Shown: positions 33,859 to 43,532, counted from the stretch's first letter. The stretch is DNA of 49,412 bases from Paenibacillus sabuli (GCF_014705605.1 NZ_JACXIZ010000053.1:1-49412), one strand, 5' to 3'. Numbers and translations: made by a program. Notes: generated by a model from the sequence alone, not told the origin.

Positions 33859-34977
33859 TCATGAAGACGACGGCTCAAAGTTCGGAAGCTTTACAAGTTC
33901 TCCTTGATTCATCGCGGACTGATGCGCACATAGACCGGCGCTTGTCCAGTTCGCCGCAGTCACGGCATTCGGGAAGGCTTCCCGCTCCTCTTGGATGCTC
34001 GAGATAAATTCGTGTACCAGATGAGGATGGGAACCGCCGTGTCCGCTGCCTTGGGTAAAGGAAAGATGCTGGTGATCCGCGTCATCATAAACGCCGTTTT
34101 TCGTATACTTCCGAATCGGTCCCGGGAGTAAATTCGCATAGTCCGGTACCTCGACCCGTTCACCGTTCTCACCGCGGAAGAGGATGGGCAGTTCCCGTTC
34201 CAGCCGCTGCCACTCAAAGCTGCATTTATCGGCGTACACGTCAAAGCTCTCCACGTATTCCCGCGCGGTTTCGAATAAGGATCGTGTCACTTCACAGCCT
34301 GTAATTCCGTCTTTCAGCCGGAATAACGCCGACTCCACCGCAAAAGGCGAACCGTACCGATCGGCGAGTCGCTTTTCGATTCGTCCCGATCCGAAGCAAG
34401 CCACATAATCTGCTTCGCTGCCGGCTAGTGCCAGCAACGGACTGACTGCGTGTGTCGCGTAGTGCATCGGTGGCAGCCCCTCCCAATAACCGGGCCAACC
34501 GGCCATTTCTTGTTGATGGGCACCGCGCAAAAACTGGATTCTGCCCAAGTTCCCTTGATCCTTTAATTCTTTTACATACAGAAACTCACGGGTGTACACC
34601 GCGGTTTCCATCATCATATAGGTTTTGCCGGATGCCCGCTGCGCCTCCACGATGCGGCGGCATTCTTCAATGGTCGTCGCCATCGGCACCGTACAGGCCA
34701 CATGCTTACCCGCTTTCAGCGCCCAGATACTTTGCTCCGCATGCAGATGAATGGGAGAATTAATATGAACGGCATCCACTTCCGGATCCTGCAGGACTGC
34801 CTGGAAGTCCGTATAGCGCTTCTCCACACCGAAATGGTCGGCAATTTCATGAAGCGATGCTTCCGTTCGTTGGCACAGCGCATACATCGTCGTCTCGGGA
34901 TGGTCTTGATAGATCGGGATAAATTCGGCACCGAATCCAAGACCGACAATCGCCACATTTATCGGTTTCTTCTTCAT
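33859..34977 (-). CDS. Gfo/Idh/MocA-family oxidoreductase with altered catalytic motif
   Basis: A 372-residue NAD(P)-dependent sugar dehydrogenase-type protein. The Rossmann motif is VAIVGLGFGAEF at the N-terminus. HINSPIHLHAEQSIWALKAG leads into the place where the family has GKHVxxEKPxA, but here it reads GKHVACTVPMATT, so the usual Glu-Lys pair is Thr-Val. His in MHYATHAVSP is kept. Start 34977 is favoured by GTGGAG upstream; a TTG at 35001 overlaps the sulfatase stop. It lies between a sulfatase and a rhamnosidase. Family is certain; the reaction is not, because the Lys that normally helps hydride transfer is absent. Confidence 0.82.
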   Translation of the reverse strand: MKKKPINVAIVGLGFGAEFIPIYQDHPETTMYALCQRTEASLHEIADHFGVEKRYTDFQAVLQDPEVDAVHINSPIHLHAEQSIWALKAGKHVACTVPMATTIEECRRIVEAQRASGKTYMMMETAVYTREFLYVKELKDQGNLGRIQFLRGAHQQEMAGWPGYWEGLPPMHYATHAVSPLLALAGSEADYVACFGSGRIEKRLADRYGSPFAVESALFRLKDGITGCEVTRSLFETAREYVESFDVYADKCSFEWQRLERELPILFRGENGERVEVPDYANLLPGPIRKYTKNGVYDDADHQHLSFTQGSGHGGSHPHLVHEFISSIQEEREAFPNAVTAANWTSAGLCAHQSAMNQGELVKLPNFEPSSS

Positions 34978-34997
34978 ATTCGCTCCACTTCCTTTCC

Positions 34998-36491
34998 TCA
35001 AAATTTACTGTCGTAAATGGGACCCTTTCCGCTTCTACGCGTCGATAGCCGTTGCTGCAGATCTTCCCATTGATCTTGTCGATCAACTGCCTCCAGCCTT
35101 TTCTTCATGAGTGCCACTGGGAAATACTCGAAGCTCGGGATTTGATCCAGCATGGGATCGCGCACAGCATCCGGTCCCGTGCACCATCGATTCCACCACT
35201 GGGCGTAGAGGCGTTCCATTTCTGCTACGACGGTTGGTGCGTGCCGCTTGATATCGCATTGTTGCTGCGGGTCCTTCCGGATATCGAACAGATAACAATC
35301 GTCGAGCGGGTAGCAGCCGGAATGGAAGGTTTTGATGTAAGCATGATCCGGTGTCCTGACGGCGCGCTGCAAGGTAAACAAGCCTTCACCGTATACGACA
35401 TAAGGTCGACCTTCAATATCCGCCCCGCTCTGCAGTGCCGCTGCGAAAGAGCGGGCATCCCACTGCGCAGGTGAAGCAATCCCCAGTAATTCCATCATCG
35501 TGGCCATCCAATCATAGTGATACACCAGTGCCGACGAGCGCCGTTGCCGATCGGTAAGTCCCGGCCAGCGAATGATCAGCGGTACGCGGGCAACCCCATC
35601 GACCGCTATTCCATGCTCGAAATACATGCCAAGTTCGCTTATGGCTTCCCCATGGTCTCCGGAAATGATAATTGCCGTATCTTCATAAACGCCTTCCTCC
35701 TTGAGCAAGGCCACCACTTCGCCCACCGCTTGATCCACGGTTGCAATGCTCGCATCATAGGAATCCAGCATATGAACGAACTGCTCACGGTTCGATATTT
35801 CATCCGGCATATGCTGCGAAGGACTGCGGTATCCAGGCTGACGAATCATGAGATCCCGGGCCGTTTTGGGGCCGTAAACATGCTCGTAATGCGCTTCGAT
35901 CAGCGCCTGATCCGGGTGTGCCCGGGCCGGCTGCCGGGCGATGCGATCACGCAGCTTTGCGTCAGGATGGTAGGGCGTATGGGCATCCCAGTAATGCACA
36001 TGCATGAACAAGTCGGGATGGTCGTGGATATTCTGCTTGATCCACTGGGTAACTCGGGGATTGACAGTAGCAGCGTGCTCATGAATATTCGGCTGCGTCG
36101 GGTTGTGCACCTCACTGAACCCCGCATTGAACCACCAGCTCATATGCCTCTGGGCAAATATGGAGAAAGTTGTGGTGTGGACATTATGCTGTTGCAGCAA
36201 GCGCATCGGCATTGTGTATGCATCATAATAATTGGGCATTCCTTCTTGCCCGGGAAAACGAAAGTGGCAACCCGGCGATTCATGACTGACCACCCCATTC
36301 GAAATCCCCGGCCGGCACGAGAATAAAGCGGCCCGTGACGGGACGCAAGGTGTATCTGAAGCAAAGCATTGATCAAAAACAAACGACTGCTTCGCGATCT
36401 CATCAATATGGGGTGAAGTGCCCCGCTCATATCCGTACGTGCCCAAGTGATCCGGCCGCACACAATCCAGATCGAAATAGATGATCCGCAT
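34998..36491 (-). CDS. Type I sulfatase (formylglycine-dependent, Cys type), second paralogue
   Basis: A 497-residue sulfatase without signal peptide. The N-terminus MRIIYFDLDCVRPDHLGTYG supplies metal-binding Asp residues, and the catalytic signature is Cys49-Val-Pro-Ser-Arg53 in SDTPCVPSRAALF. ISGDHGEAISELG provides further metal ligands. The start at 36491 follows GAGGGGG; the open frame extends to 36797 only as a shadow of the upstream isomerase. It is not closely similar to the sulfatase at 29903, so the two probably remove different sulfate esters. The same maturation by a formylglycine-forming enzyme encoded elsewhere is required. Confidence 0.87.
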   Translation of the reverse strand: MRIIYFDLDCVRPDHLGTYGYERGTSPHIDEIAKQSFVFDQCFASDTPCVPSRAALFSCRPGISNGVVSHESPGCHFRFPGQEGMPNYYDAYTMPMRLLQQHNVHTTTFSIFAQRHMSWWFNAGFSEVHNPTQPNIHEHAATVNPRVTQWIKQNIHDHPDLFMHVHYWDAHTPYHPDAKLRDRIARQPARAHPDQALIEAHYEHVYGPKTARDLMIRQPGYRSPSQHMPDEISNREQFVHMLDSYDASIATVDQAVGEVVALLKEEGVYEDTAIIISGDHGEAISELGMYFEHGIAVDGVARVPLIIRWPGLTDRQRRSSALVYHYDWMATMMELLGIASPAQWDARSFAAALQSGADIEGRPYVVYGEGLFTLQRAVRTPDHAYIKTFHSGCYPLDDCYLFDIRKDPQQQCDIKRHAPTVVAEMERLYAQWWNRWCTGPDAVRDPMLDQIPSFEYFPVALMKKRLEAVDRQDQWEDLQQRLSTRRSGKGPIYDSKF

Positions 36492-36534
36492 ATTCGCATC
36501 CCCCTCTACCTTCAATAGTCTACGATCTCGACGT

Positions 36535-37371
36535 TCAAATGCTGTCCAAGTACGCCACCGACTTCTGCAACGTCTCCGCAATCTCTTCCAGCGATTCGCC
36601 ACAGTTGGAAAACTCCAGCGCATACGACAACGGTCTCCCGATTCGTTCCAATGCAGCAAACGCGGCTCTGAAATCCACATGTCCGCTGCCCAGCGGGTAC
36701 CGATTGGCCCCTTGGATCGAATCGCGAAGGTGCACGTGTCCAATCTGCTCCCGCAACCTCTCGATGGCTTGCTCCATCCCCCAGCCCGCGGCTTCATGAT
36801 GATCCGTATCGAAAATCAGCGAAGCATTGGGATGGTCGATCGCCTCGATCAGTTCGATTGCTTCATCTGCCGTGCGGATCAACCCACCCTTATGCGGCGC
36901 TTCAATATACAGCTCGAGCCCGAGCTGCTGCGCCTCTTGGCTGACTCTGCGCAGATGGGGGGCCACCTGCGCCACACTCTCTGCCAGCGAATGACTCGCG
37001 CGGTCTACATGCTTGCCATTATTAACATTCAGCCCGGTCGCGCCTAATGCCGCCGCGGTTGCCAGACTCCGTGCTGCGGCCTCATGGCATCGCTGCGAAT
37101 CTGTGTACGGATCATTAAAGCTGCCGATGTCAGTCGTGATGGAATGCACCCGTACGGGATACGATCGAATCCATGCAATGCGCTGCTGAATCTCATCGTC
37201 GCCCATCGAAAAAAAGTCGAAATGCCCGCAGAAAGGCGCATTCGCGCCAATATCAACAAAGTCAAACCCTAGTGCCGCGATCTGCTCCAACGCGGCCTGC
37301 AACGAAAACTCGCGAAAAGCAATCGTGGAACAACCAATCTCCGTAAAGGGTAAATTCGGATTGCGCATCAT
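36535..37371 (-). CDS. Sugar phosphate isomerase/epimerase-like TIM-barrel protein
   Basis: A 278-residue AP-endonuclease-2-like TIM barrel. Recognisable strands are EIGCSTIAFREFSLQAALEQ, FDFVDIGANAP, GATGLNVNNGKHVD, LELYIEAPHKGGLI (metal Glu) and LIFDTDHHEAAG (metal Asp/His), with GHVHLRDS and GHVDFRAAFAALE near the end. These residues form the divalent-metal site of xylose-isomerase-like epimerases and inosose dehydratases. ATG at 37371 overlaps the stop of the upstream dehydrogenase by 4 bp. Its product is likely an intermediate-handling enzyme of the pathway; the sugar cannot be told. Confidence 0.8.
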   Translation of the reverse strand: MMRNPNLPFTEIGCSTIAFREFSLQAALEQIAALGFDFVDIGANAPFCGHFDFFSMGDDEIQQRIAWIRSYPVRVHSITTDIGSFNDPYTDSQRCHEAAARSLATAAALGATGLNVNNGKHVDRASHSLAESVAQVAPHLRRVSQEAQQLGLELYIEAPHKGGLIRTADEAIELIEAIDHPNASLIFDTDHHEAAGWGMEQAIERLREQIGHVHLRDSIQGANRYPLGSGHVDFRAAFAALERIGRPLSYALEFSNCGESLEEIAETLQKSVAYLDSI

Positions 37372-38300
37372 TCGCCGCCGGTTCCTTTCCTGTTGCCCTT
37401 CACCGCATGATTCAACTTCATGCCCAGCATCGTCTCCCACAGCGCGAACAGACTGTTCGGAGCCAGCGTGGCCGTATGCGCGCCTTCCTTCCGCGCCATC
37501 TTCCACACCTCGTGCACGGCAGATGTGACCGGCATATAGCTGTGGTGTCGGTTCGCTTCTTCCATTACATAATCAATATCCTTGCCGTGTTGCTGAATCG
37601 CGCCCCCCGCCGCATAATCACCGCTCACAATATACGATTTCATCATACTGTGAACGAGCGACTTGGCCCCGCCGTTTTCAATCGCTTGGTAGACTCTTCC
37701 TACATCTACATTCATCTGCGCCGCAAATGCATACGCTTCAGAAACCGCCGTGTAGGTGGCCGCCATCAAGCTCTGATTCACCATCTTGCTTACCTGACCA
37801 TGACCGCTCGGCCCGATATAGACCACATTGGATCCCAACGTCTGCAGGACGTCCAATTGCTCATGAAATGCCGCTTCGTCCCCACCGACCATGATATTCA
37901 AGTTTCCTTGCGCAGCCCCCGCCACACCGCCGGTTACAGGCGCATCCAACATCGATCCCCCTCGTGCAGCGACCTGTTCAGCTAGCTCAACCGCTACCTT
38001 CGCAGTAACTGTTGTCGTATCCAGGATCGTCTTCCCCCGAACATCCGCTTCCAGAATGCCTTCCGTTCCAACAACCACCTGCTGCAACACCGCACTGTTC
38101 GGCAGACTGAGCACCAGCACATCGGCCTGTTCCGCCACAGCTCGCGGGTGATCCGCTCGCTTCGCTCCCGCTGATTCCAATTCCCGAACCGCCGCTTCAC
38201 TGACGTCATAGACCCATACCTCATAGCCGCTGCGCAATAGATTCAGCACCATCGGCGTTCCCATTTGCCCGGTACCGATAACTCCCGTTTTCTTCATCAT
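37368..38300 (-). CDS. NAD(P)-dependent 3-hydroxyisobutyrate dehydrogenase-family enzyme
   Basis: A 310-residue beta-hydroxyacid dehydrogenase. The nucleotide motif is GVIGTGQMGTPM, the substrate loop DAPVTGGVAGAAQGNL, and the catalytic Lys lies in GHGQVSKMVNQSLMA. Relatives reduce tartronate semialdehyde, sulfolactaldehyde or succinic semialdehyde, so a role in reducing an aldehyde from sugar breakdown is plausible. The start at 38300 has GAGGTGATAT directly upstream. It follows the response regulator by 22 bp and overlaps the isomerase gene, so all are co-transcribed. Confidence 0.85.
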   Translation of the reverse strand: MMKKTGVIGTGQMGTPMVLNLLRSGYEVWVYDVSEAAVRELESAGAKRADHPRAVAEQADVLVLSLPNSAVLQQVVVGTEGILEADVRGKTILDTTTVTAKVAVELAEQVAARGGSMLDAPVTGGVAGAAQGNLNIMVGGDEAAFHEQLDVLQTLGSNVVYIGPSGHGQVSKMVNQSLMAATYTAVSEAYAFAAQMNVDVGRVYQAIENGGAKSLVHSMMKSYIVSGDYAAGGAIQQHGKDIDYVMEEANRHHSYMPVTSAVHEVWKMARKEGAHTATLAPNSLFALWETMLGMKLNHAVKGNRKGTGGE

Positions 38301-38322
38301 ATATCACCTCAAATGTACCTGC

Positions 38323-39927
38323 TTAGATCATCGTTTCCCGGTATTCCTGCGGCGTCATCCCGTACCTCTTCTTAAACACACGGATGAAATAATGCGTTGT
38401 CTGGTAGCCCACTTGTTCGCCTACTTCATAGATCTTCACTTCTTTATGCTTTAGCAACTCAGCGGCTCTGCCCAGTCTAAAATTCAGAATATAGTCGCTG
38501 AGACTGATTCCCGTTTCGACCTTGTAAATCTTGGACAAATACACGGGATGCAAATTAACGTATTCGGCAATCGCCTGCAGCGATACATCATTGGATAGTT
38601 GTTGCTCGATGAATTGATGCACCCGTTCAATCACACTAGGCTTTGAACCGCTGCCTCCCGCCTGATGCTTCACTCGCTGAAAGGCCTGCTCACACCATAG
38701 ACGAAGTTCTTTCATGGAACGAAACGTGCGATTCTGGGCTTTATCCAGCATCTCCTCGCCGAGGATGTCCTTTAGTTGCTTACCGTGACGGTGCGCAATA
38801 TACGTCAGCGAGCTGCTTAACACTTGCAGGACGTCATGCATGTGCTCCGTCGACGTCAGCCATTTGTCCTGCAGCTCGTCCAATATTGCTTGCATTCTCT
38901 CCTCCGCGCGTTCCCATTGTCCCGACTCCATCAATTGAATCAGCAGAGGAGATTGATAAATGGTCTTCATTGAATCAATATGCATATCGATCGGTTCTTT
39001 ACCCACCGCGACTACAAATTCTTTTTCATAACGCATGTGCTTGCGCATCGCAGTCGAAGCCGTATCGTAGTATGCTTTGATCGAATCGGGAAAGATGCCC
39101 CACTCTTGAATGAACAAGATCGATATCTTTCCCTTCAAATAAGTCGATACCTTTCGCTGCAACAATTTCGCCTTGTCTTGAAGTTGCTGCGCCAGCGTTC
39201 CTTCACATTTGGGTTTTAACGCAAAGACCAGAAAGTGATGCTCATCTTTGCAACACCACGTCTCATACGTTTCTCCCAAAATTTCCTCCGCCATGTTCGT
39301 TATCGCATATTCAAACAAGGCAATGTGCTTTTCATGATACGCTTCAAATTGCTCTTCCATCCGAATGAGCAGCATCGTGACCGCATGATCAGGCGCGAAT
39401 GGAATGTCCAGACGTGATACACTTTCAAAAAGCGCCTCTCCCGGTTGCACGCGTCCGTACAGAATATCGCGCAATAATGCGGAGCGCAGCTTGGGGATAT
39501 TTTCTCGCATCGTGTACATCGCCTTGTGATAAGAGAGATCCCGACTTCGCTCCTCCCGCAATTCTTCGATGGTTTGGCGAAGGGTCCTGTGCAAGTCATC
39601 GGGATCAATCGGCTTCATTAGATAGTTGACTGTCTTGTATTGAATCGCCTTGCGGGCATACTCAAAATCTGCGTAGCCGGACATCAGGATAAATTTCGTC
39701 TGCATCCCACGCGCCCGCGCCAAGCCGATGAGTTCCAAACCATCCATTTCCGGCATGCGGATATCCGTGACCACAATTTCACACTGCTCCTGTTGCAATA
39801 ACTTCCAGGCTTCTTTACCCGAATAGGCTTGGACGACTGAAGAAATACCCATATCCCCCCAATCAACCAGCGTCAGGATACTCTCCACTTGATCCGGATG
39901 ATCATCTACAACGAGCACTCGACACAT
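38323..39927 (-). CDS. YesN-type response regulator with AraC DNA-binding domain
   Basis: A 534-residue regulator. The N-terminal receiver has VVDDHPDQ, phospho-acceptor Asp55 in VVTDIRMPEMDG, and Lys in YLMKPIDPDDL. A central ~270-residue helical region (about 130-420) follows, then the C-terminal AraC double helix-turn-helix (VSLQAIAEYVNLHPVYLSKI; VKIYEVGEQVGYQTTHYFIR; MTPQEYRETMI). Start 39927 follows GGAGGGATCGGTA. It is the partner of the YesM-type kinase at 43578 and, unusually, is separated from it by the transporter genes. It should activate the promoter at 43533-43559. Confidence 0.9.
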   Translation of the reverse strand: MCRVLVVDDHPDQVESILTLVDWGDMGISSVVQAYSGKEAWKLLQQEQCEIVVTDIRMPEMDGLELIGLARARGMQTKFILMSGYADFEYARKAIQYKTVNYLMKPIDPDDLHRTLRQTIEELREERSRDLSYHKAMYTMRENIPKLRSALLRDILYGRVQPGEALFESVSRLDIPFAPDHAVTMLLIRMEEQFEAYHEKHIALFEYAITNMAEEILGETYETWCCKDEHHFLVFALKPKCEGTLAQQLQDKAKLLQRKVSTYLKGKISILFIQEWGIFPDSIKAYYDTASTAMRKHMRYEKEFVVAVGKEPIDMHIDSMKTIYQSPLLIQLMESGQWERAEERMQAILDELQDKWLTSTEHMHDVLQVLSSSLTYIAHRHGKQLKDILGEEMLDKAQNRTFRSMKELRLWCEQAFQRVKHQAGGSGSKPSVIERVHQFIEQQLSNDVSLQAIAEYVNLHPVYLSKIYKVETGISLSDYILNFRLGRAAELLKHKEVKIYEVGEQVGYQTTHYFIRVFKKRYGMTPQEYRETMI

Positions 39928-39963
39928 TACCGATCCCTCCATGGATGACTGGATGCTGAGACC

Positions 39964-40842
39964 TTATTCTTTCACAGAACCCAGGACGATACCCTTGACG
40001 AAGTATTTTTGCAGAAAAGGATACACCATAAGAATCGGGAGCGCACCAATGAAAATCTGAGCCGACTTGATCGTTCGTTCGGATATATTCGCCACATCAT
40101 CTTGATCCAATCCTGTCTCTGCAAAATTTTCCTGCACCACGATCGATTGCAGAAAAGTCGCCAGGGGATAATCACTCGCCTTATTCAAATAAATGAGCCC
40201 GTCGAGCCATGAATTCCAATGGAACACCATCGCAAACAAAGAAAGGGTCGCGATCGACGGCATGGAAATGGGCAAATAAATACGAAACAAGGTTACGAAA
40301 TGATTCGCCCCGTCGATAAATGCGGACTCTTCCAGTTCCTTTGGCAGACTACGAAAGAAATTCAGCATCAAAATCATATTCCACACATTCACCGCATGGG
40401 GCAACATCAGAGCCCATAACGTGTCTACAAGGCCGGCTTTTTGAACAACCAGGAAGGTCGGGATCAAGCCGCCATTAAATAAAATTGTAAAGACGAAAAA
40501 CCAAGCATACAACGTCCGACCTTTGAATTTAACCTCTTCTTTAGATAAGGCATATGCACTCATTACCGTCAAAAACATCGATATCGCCGTGCCGAACGCC
40601 GTTCTCTGAATCGAGACAAAAATGGAATTGAAGAAACTCGGATTGCTCATCGTCTCCACATAAGCGTCAAACGTGAAACCAACGGGCCAGAATGTCACCA
40701 GATTGGCCGATGCCGCTGCATTGGAGCTTAAGGATACAGCAAAAATATGCACGAGCGGCAACAAACATAGTACGCTGAGCAACAACAGAAACAAGTAGTT
40801 AAACCAGGTAAAGGTCCGATAAGCTTTGGATGTGTACAGCAT
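39964..40842 (-). CDS. Carbohydrate ABC transporter permease (LplC/YtcP type)
   Basis: A 292-residue permease with six predicted spans, EAA loop ELEESAFIDGANHFVTLFRI and the C-terminal YPFLQKYFVKGIVLGSVKE. It is the YtcP-type half of the locus importer and starts 15 bp after the LplB-type gene. Compared with the 12490 permease it is clearly a paralogue of the same family but far more AT-rich in codon use. Confidence 0.9.
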   Translation of the reverse strand: MLYTSKAYRTFTWFNYLFLLLLSVLCLLPLVHIFAVSLSSNAAASANLVTFWPVGFTFDAYVETMSNPSFFNSIFVSIQRTAFGTAISMFLTVMSAYALSKEEVKFKGRTLYAWFFVFTILFNGGLIPTFLVVQKAGLVDTLWALMLPHAVNVWNMILMLNFFRSLPKELEESAFIDGANHFVTLFRIYLPISMPSIATLSLFAMVFHWNSWLDGLIYLNKASDYPLATFLQSIVVQENFAETGLDQDDVANISERTIKSAQIFIGALPILMVYPFLQKYFVKGIVLGSVKE

Positions 40843-40857
40843 AAGGCGAATTCTCCC

Positions 40858-41754
40858 CTAAAAAATCCTGTAATTTGCAAATTTGTATGCAGCGCGGTAA
40901 GCGACCACGATAAAGATAAACCCGATCATAGACTTGAACAAGCCGACCGCCGTACCAAAGCTGAACGAACCTCCGACCAAGCCCACCCGGTACACAAACG
41001 TATCGATAATGTCGCCCACGCTGTACACGAGCGGATTATACAGGTTGAATATTTGATCAAAGCCGGCATTCATAATTTGTCCCAATGAAAGGGTGGCGAC
41101 CACAATGAAAATCGGAGTGATGGAAGGAACCGTAATATGCAGCGTCTGCTTCCATCGATTGGCCCCGTCAATCTCGGCCGCCTCATACAGCGACGGATTA
41201 ATGCCCGAGAGCGCCGCCAGAAAAATAATGGCCTGAAATCCGAATTCCTTCCATACATCGGTGACAATGACCGTTGGCCTGAACCAATCGGGGCTGCCAA
41301 GAAAAAAAATAGGGTTGACGCCAAATAAGGAGAGAAACTGATTGACCAGCCCCCCGTTTACGGAAAGGATGTCGATCAGGATCCCCCCGAGAATAACCCA
41401 TGACATAAAGTGGGGCAGATACACCATCGTCTGCACGAGACGCTTAAAAGACATCCTTCGCACCTCATTTAATAGCAGCGCGAACACAAAAGGAACGATC
41501 AAATTGGTAATCATCTTGAAAAAGGCAATAATTAATGTGTTCGTAATGACTTGCAAACTGGCCGGATACGTGAACAAATAATTAAAGTGCTCCCAGCCAG
41601 CCCACGGCGAGTTCAAGATTCCCAGCCAAGGCTTATAGTTTTGAAACGCAATCACGATTCCTAATATCGGAATATATTGAAAAATGATCAGAAGAATTAC
41701 AGAAGGCAATAGCAGCATATGAAGCGGCCATGTCCGTTTCCAATATTTTTTCAT
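40858..41754 (-). CDS. Carbohydrate ABC transporter permease (LplB type)
   Basis: A 298-residue permease starting with a short basic tail and the span LHMLLLPSVILLIIFQYIPI. EAA loop LYEAAEIDGANRWKQTLHIT; VYSVGDIIDTFVYRVGLVG is the typical LplB end region. ATG at 41754 follows GGAGG at 11 bp. A stem-loop lies between this gene and the binding-protein gene upstream. Confidence 0.9.
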   Translation of the reverse strand: MKKYWKRTWPLHMLLLPSVILLIIFQYIPILGIVIAFQNYKPWLGILNSPWAGWEHFNYLFTYPASLQVITNTLIIAFFKMITNLIVPFVFALLLNEVRRMSFKRLVQTMVYLPHFMSWVILGGILIDILSVNGGLVNQFLSLFGVNPIFFLGSPDWFRPTVIVTDVWKEFGFQAIIFLAALSGINPSLYEAAEIDGANRWKQTLHITVPSITPIFIVVATLSLGQIMNAGFDQIFNLYNPLVYSVGDIIDTFVYRVGLVGGSFSFGTAVGLFKSMIGFIFIVVAYRAAYKFANYRIF

Positions 41755-41780
41755 TGTAAGAAAACCTCCTGCTTAGCTGA

Positions 41781-41815
41781 GACGCCAAAGGTACTGATTT
41801 TGTCCCCCTGGCGTC
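41781..41815 (-). other. Intercistronic stem-loop between binding-protein and permease genes
   Basis: On the minus strand GACGCCAGGGG pairs with CCTTTGGCGTC over 11 bp with two G-U pairs, around a 13-base loop. Such structures after a binding-protein gene often stabilise its message relative to the permeases. There is no U-run, so full termination is unlikely. Confidence 0.45.
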
Positions 41816-41826
41816 CCCTCCTTTGC

Positions 41827-43494
41827 TTACGGACGCGTCGATTCGTACCATGCGTTGACTTCTTGCGTCATTTGCTCCCCGCCACTTTTTTTCCAATTTT
41901 CAACAAAGGTATCAAAGTAATCAAGCGGTTGCTCGCCATAAATAATTTTGCTATATGCCTCCGACTCCAATTTATCCATCAATTCTGAGCGGGTCATCAT
42001 GGTTTCCGTCGGCAATCCGGTGAATGCATTGACGATGGTGTGTTCATTTTGCGAGATGCGCACAGCTCCTGCGTTCCAGTGATATTTACCCCACTTGACT
42101 ACCGTGCTTTCAATCGGATTGGCAGGCTCGGCTTCCGGGTTTTCACTAAATTTCAGCAAAGGTTCGTCAAACATGTACGGATGCTCCAGGTCTCCTGTCA
42201 GAGAAAAATATTTCTGCACATTGATGAAGCCTCCGTCCGATTTCGGCCATTGTTCTTCCGGCACATGCTCGATGATCTCCTCTTTTTTATAATACGTTTT
42301 TCCGTCATATTCCACATAATCATAGCCGTTGAAAAAGCCTTTGTAGAACGGGGAAGATTCATCGCCAAAGGAGAATCCTGACATTTCGTTCAACACATCA
42401 AAATAAGCGTCCATATGCTTAAATTCCGAGCTGAACAAAATCATGCTTTCCATTTTGTTGGTCCAAGCACGTCCAATCTGTCCGTCCGGCCCCGCCGGCA
42501 ATGGAAGTGGCACATAATTGGCCCCCGGGTTGTTGGCCGCCAAGTTTTCCAACGGAAAAGCGCCCATCCAATACGGTCCGGCAATCACACCGGCCTTCTC
42601 GTTTACAAAAGCGTCACCGGCTTTATTTGCATCCTTAATGCCTGCCTCCGGGTCAATATAACCCTTTTCCATCCAACGGTTCATCGTCCCCAACGCTTCC
42701 TTCACCGAAGGCTGGACCCCGCCATACACCAGATTGCCGCCCTCTCCTTCAACCCAGTGTCCGGACAAATTGTCGCCATAGGCGCCAAAGATCCAATCCG
42801 CCGTCGCCATCCAGTCGTTATAGGAGTTTTTTAATGCCAGGGCCAATCCGAACGTATCATCCTTCCCGTTCTGGTCCGGATCTTCATGGGTGAAAGCATC
42901 AAGCACTCGTTCCATCTCATCCATAGTCTTCGGCGCTTCCAGTCCCACATGATCCAGCCAGTCCTGTCGAATCCAAATCACCGTACCGCCTGTCATGCTG
43001 GAATACCCCGGAATTCCATATACTTTCCCGTCCCTGCTTAGCGACGCAAACGGTTCAGGGTGCTCTTCATACAATTGTTTGAGCTCAGGCGAGGCATATT
43101 GCTCGATATCATCGCCGATCGCTTTAACTTTTCCAGATTCAATCAGTTCGTGCGCCAGCTCAATCGTATTCGGCCAGATCACGTCCGGTAGCCGGCTGCC
43201 GCTGGAGAGGGCCAAGCGAAGCTTGGTCGCATAGTCCTCCGCCTTACTGACGACGAACTCATATTGCAAATCGATATTTTTTTCTTCTTTTAACCAGCGT
43301 GTATACACATTGTCTTCCAGGTCCTCGCCGTCCTTGAATTCGACGGTTGAATCCGAGAGCCCACCCACCGTGATAACGATCGGCCCATCTTCCCCTTCCG
43401 ATCCCGATTGATTTCCTGAACACGCTGTCATTCCAACAAGAACAAGAGCCATCATTGCTGCGAAGCAGATCCTTGATTTGGTCCATACGCGCAT
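41827..43494 (-). CDS. Extracellular solute-binding lipoprotein (LplA/YtcQ-like)
   Basis: A 555-residue binding protein with lipobox GMTAC (Cys25). LDHVGLEAPKTMDEMERVLD followed by DPDQNGKDDTFGLALAL shows the Asp/Asn loop of large LplA-type oligosaccharide-binding proteins. Start 43494 has AAGGGGACGG upstream. It is the first gene behind a strong promoter (43533-43559) and is the predicted capture protein for the sulfated oligosaccharide handled by the locus; ligand identity is inferred only from the neighbouring enzymes. Confidence 0.9.
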   Translation of the reverse strand: MRVWTKSRICFAAMMALVLVGMTACSGNQSGSEGEDGPIVITVGGLSDSTVEFKDGEDLEDNVYTRWLKEEKNIDLQYEFVVSKAEDYATKLRLALSSGSRLPDVIWPNTIELAHELIESGKVKAIGDDIEQYASPELKQLYEEHPEPFASLSRDGKVYGIPGYSSMTGGTVIWIRQDWLDHVGLEAPKTMDEMERVLDAFTHEDPDQNGKDDTFGLALALKNSYNDWMATADWIFGAYGDNLSGHWVEGEGGNLVYGGVQPSVKEALGTMNRWMEKGYIDPEAGIKDANKAGDAFVNEKAGVIAGPYWMGAFPLENLAANNPGANYVPLPLPAGPDGQIGRAWTNKMESMILFSSEFKHMDAYFDVLNEMSGFSFGDESSPFYKGFFNGYDYVEYDGKTYYKKEEIIEHVPEEQWPKSDGGFINVQKYFSLTGDLEHPYMFDEPLLKFSENPEAEPANPIESTVVKWGKYHWNAGAVRISQNEHTIVNAFTGLPTETMMTRSELMDKLESEAYSKIIYGEQPLDYFDTFVENWKKSGGEQMTQEVNAWYESTRP

Positions 43495-43532
43495 TTTGCC
43501 GTCCCCTTCATCCATTGAATTTTTATACTTTT

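Noticed and set aside
36492-36797. N-terminal extension of the sulfatase gene at 34998
   Set aside because: It overlaps the isomerase gene in another frame and is Arg/Trp-rich; MRIIYFDLD is the normal sulfatase beginning.
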